Shown here in pieces: positions 1-4,838 of a stretch of 8,492 nucleotides of DNA. The translations under genes were made by a program, and so were the position numbers. The notes beneath the pieces are model-generated. The model searched no databases, was not told where the DNA came from, and saw only the letters and a list, made by a program, of their open reading frames with translations. The DNA is from Gemmataceae bacterium (GTDB lineage: Bacteria > Planctomycetota > Planctomycetia > Gemmatales > Gemmataceae). Numbering within the stretch: the first letter of the stretch is position 1; each line of letters opens with the position of its first letter. The stretch is taken from positions 1 through 8,492 of the forward strand of contig CANLGS010000126.1 of assembly GCA_947490035.1 (NCBI GenBank), read 5' to 3'.

Positions 1-2
1 GT

Positions 3-863
3 GATTCACTCGGAGGGCTTACGCCCCCCGCTCGCCTTCTGGAACAAGCCCCAACTCTCCGCACCGCGAGCATCATCCTCGACCAACTCAACGGCGCGTT
101 CGCAAACGAAGTTCGGCGCATCCTCGCGCTGGTTGAAACCGATCCCGTGGAAGCACGCGACCCGCTACACCGGCTAGCGGCACTCGGCAACACCGTCGGC
201 CGGCATCTGGTCGAGCCGTGGAAGGTGGTGATCGCGGGCCCGCCGAACGTCGGGAAGAGTTCGCTCGTCAACGCACTCGCGGGCTACAAGCGTTCCGTCG
301 TTTCCGAAGTGGCCGGCACCACGCGCGACGCAGTCAGCGTGCGCGTCGCGTTCGATGGCTGGCCCGTCGAACTGATCGACACCGCCGGAATGAGGGATGC
401 GGAAGGGTTGGAAGCGGAGGGAATTGAACGGGCACATCAAGCATTGACGGACGCTGATTTGGGGGTTTGGGTGATAGACGCTTCTGTGTCCGACCCGGTA
501 TTCCCCACAATCACGAGTGGAGTAGTCGAAGGGCTACTCTCGACGCGGTGGGTCTGGGCGAAGAACAAATCCGATCGCTCGTTGTGGCCGGGTGATTTCC
601 CCGTCGCAGCACTCGCCATTTCCGCGCTCACGGGAGAGGGAATCTCCGCTCTTGCGACTCGCGTCGTGAACCGACTCGTGCCCGATCCGCCGTCGCAGGG
701 GGCAGCGGTCCCCTTCACCTCGCGAAGCATCGCCCTCACCGAAGCTGCCCGCTCCGCAGTGTACTTTGAGAAGCCTCACGAAGCGGTTTGGTTCCTCGGC
801 GAAGCGCTCGCGGTTGCGGAGGCTCACACCGCCGGGCCTTCCGGCTTGCCCTCGAAGCCCTGA
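3..863 (+). CDS. MnmE/TrmE-family GTPase, 5'-truncated by window edge
   Basis: The frame is open from base 3 with no stop, so the gene starts to the left of the window. The GTG at 147 is an internal valine codon, because the upstream codons read as plausible protein (…LRTASIILDQLNGAF…, a helical segment before the G domain). 286 residues are visible. Numbered from base 3, the GTPase motifs are G1 GPPNVGKS at about 79, G2 TTRD at 107, G3 DTAG at 127, G4 NKSD at 189 and G5 SALTGEG at about 208. The spacing VAGTTRD…VELIDTAGMRD…EGIERA is the MnmE signature. MnmE with MnmG modifies the wobble uridine of certain tRNAs. Oddity: canonical MnmE ends in a Cys-x-Gly-Lys motif that supplies the catalytic cysteine, and this protein ends …GPSGLPSKP without it. 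It may therefore be a planctomycete-type paralogue with another role. Its 3' end overlaps the convergent reverse transcriptase gene by 40 bp. Family assignment is firm; exact function is less so. Confidence 0.88.
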   Translation, partial: DSLGGLTPPARLLEQAPTLRTASIILDQLNGAFANEVRRILALVETDPVEARDPLHRLAALGNTVGRHLVEPWKVVIAGPPNVGKSSLVNALAGYKRSVVSEVAGTTRDAVSVRVAFDGWPVELIDTAGMRDAEGLEAEGIERAHQALTDADLGVWVIDASVSDPVFPTITSGVVEGLLSTRWVWAKNKSDRSLWPGDFPVAALAISALTGEGISALATRVVNRLVPDPPSQGAAVPFTSRSIALTEAARSAVYFEKPHEAVWFLGEALAVAEAHTAGPSGLPSKP

Positions 864-1318
864 AGGTCGGCCAGCATCTTGCGGCCCAACTCCGCGTTCG
901 TCATGTGGACGAACGCCGCGTAGCCGGTCAGCCGCGCCAGCGATTCGCCTTCTTGCAGCGGCTTGTTCGTCTTCAGCTTGTGGATCGCGGAGCGGAGTTG
1001 CCGGCGCAACTTACGCGTCGTTCGCGGCGGGCCGTCGCCGTTCACCACGAGGCCGGTCACGCTCTGCCGGCCGCCGGTGCGGTGGACGCGCGTCTTCTCC
1101 TGCTTGATCTCGAAGCCCTCGCCCGCGACGATGCGCGTCACGCACCCCATCATCGCGCCGAGCTTCGGCGGCCCCTTGTGGTCGCTCGGCAAGCTAAAGG
1201 TGAGGTCATCCGCCATGGCTTCCAAGGTGTGAAATGCTTGTTTTCCAGAGGTTTTCGAGATTCGGCATTCGCAATTTGCACATGGAGTGCCATTCCGATG
1301 ACGAAACCCTTTGAACAT
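824..1318 (-). CDS. C-terminal RT fragment (VTG/thumb region) with possible restart inside the inserted element
   Basis: 164 aa in the same frame as the N-terminal fragment. Residues 1-35 come from the inserted element and have no RT character. From residue 36 the sequence reads ADDLTFS, then EGFEIKQEKT, the retron motif VTGLVVN (from about 87), a basic RKLRRQLRSAIH segment and the conserved tail GESLARLTGYAAFVHMT. The candidate ATG at 1318 is preceded by AGGAA with a 5-nt spacer, overlapping the TGA that ends the upstream fragment. Termination-reinitiation is therefore conceivable, though this may be coincidence. It ends inside the convergent GTPase gene. Confidence 0.6.
   Translation of the reverse strand: MFKGFRHRNGTPCANCECRISKTSGKQAFHTLEAMADDLTFSLPSDHKGPPKLGAMMGCVTRIVAGEGFEIKQEKTRVHRTGGRQSVTGLVVNGDGPPRTTRKLRRQLRSAIHKLKTNKPLQEGESLARLTGYAAFVHMTNAELGRKMLADLQGFEGKPEGPAV
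1204..1213. repeat. Left 10-bp direct repeat (target duplication) of the RT insertion
   Basis: GGTCATCCGC. On the coding strand it is GCGGATGACC, the Ala-Asp-Asp codons of the catalytic motif followed by Leu-Thr-Phe. Paired with 1345-1354. Confidence 0.7.
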
Positions 1319-1344
1319 CGCGGTTCCTCACCTTGGAAGCCATG
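1214..1344. mobile_element. 131-bp MITE-like hairpin element inserted in the RT gene
   Basis: The ends are perfect 16-bp inverted repeats: CATGGCTTCCAAGGTG at 1214-1229 and CACCTTGGAAGCCATG at 1329-1344 (17 bp if the flanking C and G are counted). They are flanked by direct repeats GGTCATCCGC (1204-1213) and GGTCGTCCGC (1345-1354), 9 of 10 identical, as expected of an ageing target duplication. The interior is also partly self-complementary: about 1248-1269 resembles the reverse complement of 1289-1309, so much of the element could fold into one long imperfect hairpin. It encodes no protein. Interior base composition is visibly more AT-rich than the surrounding gene. A non-autonomous element moved by a transposase elsewhere is the best guess; no family was recognised. 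Confidence 0.75.
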
Positions 1345-2290
1345 GGTCGTCCGCGTAGCGGGTGTAGCGCCAGCCGTACTTCTTCGCCAACCCCGCGAGC
1401 CGGCGGTCGAGCCGCAAGCACAGCGCGTTCGTGATCGCGGGGCTGGTCGGCGCGCCCTGCGGCAAGCAGCGCGGCCCAAGCGAAACGTAGTAGGTCTTGC
1501 CTTCGACGGTCACGATCTCGCGCGGCGCTTCGGTGCAGATGAGCGCGAGCAGCGTGCTGATGCCGTCGCGGTAGCCGGCGCGGCGGAACACGCCCTTCGC
1601 GCGCCGCCACGTCACCGTCGGGAAGAACTCCTTGATGTCCATCTTCAGCAGAATGCGGGGGTTCTCGTGAACCTGCGCATTGCTAAGGATCGACCGCCCG
1701 ACCAAGAAGCCTTGCGCGGCACCGTGAACCGGCAACCGCTCGACGATGTGGTGCAGAATCCACCGCTGTGCCGCCTTGAGCCGCTTCTTCGGTGCCCAGA
1801 TGGGGCGCTCGGTGCCGTCGCGCTTTGGGATCGTGAACCGGACGTAGTGCAACGACGTGGCCGCGTCGCGGTGGTAAGCCATGCCCTTGAGTTGCGGGAT
1901 GGTCACGCCGAGCGCTTCCGCGAGTTGCTCCGCGTTGTCGAGCGCGGGCAGTTCGTTCTCGGCCGCGCGCTCTTCGCTGTTGGGCGTGTCCCACTTGTCT
2001 TCGCGCGCTTCGTCGGTCCAGAACACGCCTTCGCCGAGGTGAACGATGTGGTTCGCCTTGTACGCGCCCCACGTCTCGCGGCGCAGCTTCCGGCGCTCTT
2101 CCGCTTCCTGCTTGAGCGCCTTCTTGTACGCGTCCTTCTCGCGGTCGGACATCGCGTCCGCGTCGCGGCGCGTGACCAGGAACCCGCGCTCGCGGAGTTG
2201 CCCGTCGGTGTACGCCTTCATCCCGCCCGCCTGAACGATCAGGCGCCACAGCGTCATCGGGTCGGTCGTGGTGGTCGTCGTGGTGCTCAT
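1328..2290 (-). CDS. N-terminal RT fragment (fingers/palm through YADD)
   Basis: Open reading frame of 320 aa ending …RYTRYADD-PWLPR-stop; the last five residues are encoded by the inserted element. It opens with a run of seven Thr (MSTTTTTTT). A charged, probably helical stretch rich in Lys, Arg and Glu follows at about 48-75, and then the conserved retron fingers and palm. All motifs from region X to motif C are present. It lacks the region downstream of YADD, including the thumb and the VTG region that contacts the cognate RNA in retron RTs, so it should not work alone. A GTG at 2314 would add eight residues but sits in the intergenic repeat. Confidence 0.7.
   Translation of the reverse strand: MSTTTTTTTDPMTLWRLIVQAGGMKAYTDGQLRERGFLVTRRDADAMSDREKDAYKKALKQEAEERRKLRRETWGAYKANHIVHLGEGVFWTDEAREDKWDTPNSEERAAENELPALDNAEQLAEALGVTIPQLKGMAYHRDAATSLHYVRFTIPKRDGTERPIWAPKKRLKAAQRWILHHIVERLPVHGAAQGFLVGRSILSNAQVHENPRILLKMDIKEFFPTVTWRRAKGVFRRAGYRDGISTLLALICTEAPREIVTVEGKTYYVSLGPRCLPQGAPTSPAITNALCLRLDRRLAGLAKKYGWRYTRYADDPWLPR
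1345..1354. repeat. Right 10-bp direct repeat (target duplication) of the RT insertion
   Basis: GGTCGTCCGC. On the coding strand it is GCGGACGACC, the Ala-Asp-Asp of YADD in the N-terminal fragment. It differs from its partner by one synonymous base (GAC versus GAT). Confidence 0.7.
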
Positions 2291-2310
2291 GGTGGCCCAG
2301 TTCAGATGAT

Positions 2311-2416
2311 TCACCCCAGAGAACGCAGAGACCGCGGAGAGAGAGCAGAGAAGGATTGAAGCGAAGTGCTTTCACACTCTGTCTTCTCTCCGCGGTCTCT
2401 GCGTTCTCTGCGGTGA
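2311..2416. repeat. Large inverted repeat in the SWIM-RT gap, at the expected msr-msd position
   Basis: Arms 2311-2342 and 2385-2416 match as inverted repeats at 31 of 32 bases, with a core of GAGAACGCAGAGACCGCGG in the first arm. The complementarity continues imperfectly inward, leaving a loop of roughly 30-40 nt that holds a small AAGC/GCTT hairpin. It fills most of the 138 nt between the SWIM stop and the RT start. The CAGAG-rich sequence resembles a dispersed intergenic repeat I associate with planctomycetes and other bacteria. It has no U-tract, so it is not a typical intrinsic terminator. Retron msr-msd RNAs are normally encoded just upstream of the RT, so this could be a derived ncRNA. 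More likely it is a repeat occupying that site: the known Mx162-type primary transcript is too large for this gap, and a 32-bp end pairing leaves no room for separate msr and msd parts. Confidence 0.8.
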
Positions 2417-2428
2417 AACATGCCTTCC

Positions 2429-4294
2429 TTATTCCGCGATCACGTCCAAGTAGCCCTTCGCATCGAGGTCCGCGAGTTTGGCGAAGTACGCCGCGCGCGC
2501 GTCCACGTCGCTGTTGAACCGCATCGTCTGGAGCCGCATCGTTTGCCCGCTGCGCCCCCAGCGGTACTTGATCTTGTCGCGCTCGAGCGAAATCTGGACG
2601 ACGTTCTCCACCTCGCCGTCGCGCTTCGCGAACGCGCGCGTCTCGAACTTCACCGCGTCGTCAGATTTCGACTTCTTCGACTCCTTCTCCGCGAACGCGA
2701 GCCGAAGCGCGATCAGGTGAACGCACGGCCCGCCCTTGATGCCCTGCTTGCGGAAGGTCGCGCACGTGCAGGTCACCTTGCGAACCTGTCCTTCGTCCGC
2801 GAGCACCATCTGCGGGCGGTAGTCGCGCTTCTCTTCGGTGACGGAAACGGTACCCGTGAGTTCCAGCCCGATGCCCGCGATGCGGTTCTCGCCGGTGATG
2901 CGCACCGCGCCGCGCCGGGTGAGCAGGTCGTGTGCGACCTTCTCGCGGTTGTTGCGGAACTGCAACCGCGCGAGGTCGAGCGGCTTCTCCGTCAGCGGCC
3001 GGTGCCGGTACACGCCGTTGGCGATGTCGTACATCAACTCGCCGTTTTGACACCCCACCTGCACCGCTTCGACCAGCGCCGCGCCCTTGATGCCGGTCTG
3101 CTGACCGAGTTCCTTCGCGGTCGCCTTCCACTGGTCCGCGAGGTACGCGACCACCTTCTTCGTCGGTTCGCCGTCCTGCGTGTTGCGCGGCAACAGCAGG
3201 TCGAAGCCGAGCGCGCTCGACCAGTTCGCGGAGGTGAAGCCGGTCATGCCGAGCGTGAGTGTAATATCGCCACAGCGGAACACCCAGAAACTCGGCAGCC
3301 CGCTACCGAGGAGGTACACATCGACGCTCTGCACGAACGGCAGCAGGCGCTTCATGGTCATCAGGCGCCGGCGGCCCCACACGCGAACGAGCCGCGCGGC
3401 CTTGCCGCGAAAGACATCGCCGGTGGTGGTGAACACCGTCTCCCACGGCTCCGCGACGATTCGCGGTTGCTGCGCGGGAACCAACTCGAAGCGCAGCCCG
3501 CGCTTCTTGCCCTTGCGGTCGCCGTTCATGCGCAGGCGCCGCAACACGTTGTACAGGTCCATCGGCGAGAGTTGCACGTGATCGAACGGCAAGGTCGCGG
3601 CGGACTGCACTTGCAGGAACCCGCGGAGCCACGAGTCCGGCACCTGAATCTTCTTCTCCAACACTTCCTTGCGGCCTTCGGAGGTCGGCTTCACGCCGTC
3701 GTGACCAATCGCGAACGTCGTCGCGCGGTATCCGCGAATCTGCTGCACGCTTGAGTAGAGAGCGTCGCTGAAGTCGATGTTGGTGGTGCCGTTCTCGGTC
3801 TTGCCGAGGTCCGCGAACGCGTCCTGTTTGAACGCGAGGCACGCGTAGGTGCTTTCGTCCTTGCCGAACACCTCGAACGTGATCTGGTCCGGGTGAACGC
3901 TCACGACCGGATCGAGGATTGTCAGCGCCGTCGGGTCGTTGCGGAGCATCCACGCGAAGTACGCCTGTTGCGCGTGCCACACGCCGAGCGGGGCCGCGTC
4001 GCGCTTCAGCCGCAGGTACGCGATGTACTGCGTGCGGTCCTTCGGCGCGTAGCGGTAGTCGCTGCCGATGACGCCGTAAAGCGCGGACAGCGCTTCGCGG
4101 AACCGCAGCGGGTTCTTGACGGTCGCATCGAACCGCACTTGCGGGCGGTCGAGGTTGCCGAACATCTCCACCTGCGCGGTGTCGCCGCTGGTGAGGACGC
4201 GACTCGCGCCCGCATAGGAGAGGTGCGCGCCACTGGACGGCGCCACCGGCGGGGCGTCGCTGATCTCTTCGGCGGTCAGTTCGGTCGTTGCCAT
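2429..4294 (-). CDS. Winged-helix/SWIM zinc-finger protein with C-terminal WGR-like domain (type XIII retron accessory)
   Basis: Intact 621-aa protein. An N-terminal region (about 40-370) has no named domain that I recognise but contains the phrases VWGRRRLMTMKRLLPF and SGLPSFWVFRCGDITLTLGM, typical of bacterial SWIM-protein families. A winged-helix-like segment follows at about 378-435. The SWIM zinc finger has C509-x-C511-x12-C524-x-H526. A Lys/Ser/Glu-rich linker at 535-546 leads to a WGR-like domain (about 563-616) with RWGR at 578-581 and a terminal KGYLDV. SWIM and WGR domains are generally nucleic-acid or protein binding, so a role in sensing nucleic acid or binding msDNA is plausible but inferred. 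ATG 4294 is preceded by a strong Shine-Dalgarno. It lies 46 bp downstream of the HEAT gene and upstream of the RT, so the three are probably one transcript. Unlike both neighbours it carries no lesion. Confidence 0.85.
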   Translation of the reverse strand: MATTELTAEEISDAPPVAPSSGAHLSYAGASRVLTSGDTAQVEMFGNLDRPQVRFDATVKNPLRFREALSALYGVIGSDYRYAPKDRTQYIAYLRLKRDAAPLGVWHAQQAYFAWMLRNDPTALTILDPVVSVHPDQITFEVFGKDESTYACLAFKQDAFADLGKTENGTTNIDFSDALYSSVQQIRGYRATTFAIGHDGVKPTSEGRKEVLEKKIQVPDSWLRGFLQVQSAATLPFDHVQLSPMDLYNVLRRLRMNGDRKGKKRGLRFELVPAQQPRIVAEPWETVFTTTGDVFRGKAARLVRVWGRRRLMTMKRLLPFVQSVDVYLLGSGLPSFWVFRCGDITLTLGMTGFTSANWSSALGFDLLLPRNTQDGEPTKKVVAYLADQWKATAKELGQQTGIKGAALVEAVQVGCQNGELMYDIANGVYRHRPLTEKPLDLARLQFRNNREKVAHDLLTRRGAVRITGENRIAGIGLELTGTVSVTEEKRDYRPQMVLADEGQVRKVTCTCATFRKQGIKGGPCVHLIALRLAFAEKESKKSKSDDAVKFETRAFAKRDGEVENVVQISLERDKIKYRWGRSGQTMRLQTMRFNSDVDARAAYFAKLADLDAKGYLDVIAE

Positions 4295-4301
4295 GAAAAC
4301 A

Positions 4302-4310
4302 CCTCTCCCC
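4302..4310 (-). promoter_or_regulatory. Ribosome binding site of the SWIM gene
   Basis: GGGGAGAGG on the minus strand, 7 nt before ATG 4294. It is the clearest Shine-Dalgarno in the window and supports this start. Confidence 0.7.
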
Positions 4311-4340
4311 GTTTAGCGTCGGTCCCGCAGGGGCCGCGCC

Positions 4341-4838
4341 TCACTCCCCTTCGTCCGCCACCTTCGGCTTGCCGTCGCCCGCGGCCGGCTTCACCTTCTT
4401 CGGCGCCTTCGGCATCGTCGCCAGCGTGTTCGCGGCGCCGCGTGCCCTCGCACGCTTCGAGCGCCGCAGCGCCCGCCACGCGGCCTTGCGCAACTCCTTC
4501 TCGTCGTCCTTCGCGGTGCCGATCTCCACCAGCACCTTCTCGGCGGTTTCCACCGCCATTACGCCCAAGCCTTCCACCGCGCCCAGACGCGCCGCTTCGT
4601 TCGCCTTACGATCCTTCGCCACCGCCGCGAGCGTGTTCACGTCCTTCTCGGCCACGAACACCGGCAGCGTGACCGGTTGCAAGTGCGGGTTCGCGGCGAC
4701 GCTGGTCACGTTCGCGGCAGAAACGGCCTTCGCAATCACGAGTCGGTTGAAGCCTGGGCGGTCGGAGAGCATCTTCGAGCATCTTCTCGGCGAGCTTCGC
4801 GGCGCGCTTGGGGTCGAACCTGGCGAGCAGTTCCGCAC
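4341..4838 (-). CDS. HEAT-repeat protein, C-terminal frame segment
   Basis: The genuine sequence starts at SDRPGFNRLVIAKAV, just after the second duplication at 4767-4786; the residues before that in this frame are out of frame. It contains VTLPVFVAEKDVNTLAAVAKD, a last HEAT unit (NEAARLGAVEGLGVMAVETAEKV in two helices) and a basic KELRKAAWRALRRSKRARAR segment. The low-complexity Lys/Pro-rich tail ends in EGE. The stop is 46 bp before the SWIM start. Confidence 0.72.
   Translation of the reverse strand: MRNCSPGSTPSAPRSSPRRCSKMLSDRPGFNRLVIAKAVSAANVTSVAANPHLQPVTLPVFVAEKDVNTLAAVAKDRKANEAARLGAVEGLGVMAVETAEKVLVEIGTAKDDEKELRKAAWRALRRSKRARARGAANTLATMPKAPKKVKPAAGDGKPKVADEGE

Larger units (their letters stand above)
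824..2290 (-). pseudogene. Retron reverse transcriptase (Mx162-like, type XIII-like), interrupted at the catalytic YADD
   Basis: Read from ATG 2290 to TGA 824 this is a single frame of 488 sense positions with one internal TGA at 1328-1330. It is a retron RT: NAQVH in region X (residues 204-208), motif A MDIKEFFP (217-224, catalytic Asp218), motif B LPQGAPTS (276-283), YADD at 312-315, and the region-Y motif VTG in QSVTGLVVN near the C-terminus. A retron RT of this kind reverse-transcribes its cognate msr-msd RNA into msDNA. Sequence style (HYVRFTIPKRDG, LPVHGAA, an N-terminal extension of about 145 residues) matches my memory of the 485-aa Myxococcus Mx162 RT. A 131-bp hairpin element plus a 10-bp duplication (141 bp, 47 codons) lies between YADD and DDLTFS. 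Without it the protein would be about 441 aa and read YADDLTFS. ATG 2290 was chosen over GTG 2314 because 2314 lies inside a repeat arm; neither has a clear Shine-Dalgarno. The gene follows the SWIM gene in the same direction, as in type XIII retrons. Confidence 0.88.

Noticed and set aside
1214..1344. Intron or intein in the RT
   Set aside because: Too short for any self-splicing intron or intein and lacking their motifs; terminal inverted repeats with flanking direct repeats indicate transposition instead.
788..2359. Plus-strand ORF of 523 aa opposite the RT
   Set aside because: Arg/Ala/Val-rich composition without motifs; it is the antisense shadow of the RT, whose frame carries clear conserved motifs.
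2311..2416. Intrinsic terminator between the SWIM gene and the RT
   Set aside because: The stem is strong but there is no U-run after it in either direction.
2420..3754. Plus-strand ORF of 444 aa opposite the SWIM gene
   Set aside because: Low-complexity high-GC shadow; the minus strand has SWIM and WGR motifs and a ribosome site.
4314..4340. Small hairpin (CCC-TGC-GGG core) between the HEAT and SWIM genes as a terminator or attenuator
   Set aside because: Short stem with a mismatch and no U-run; it could be chance in GC-rich DNA.
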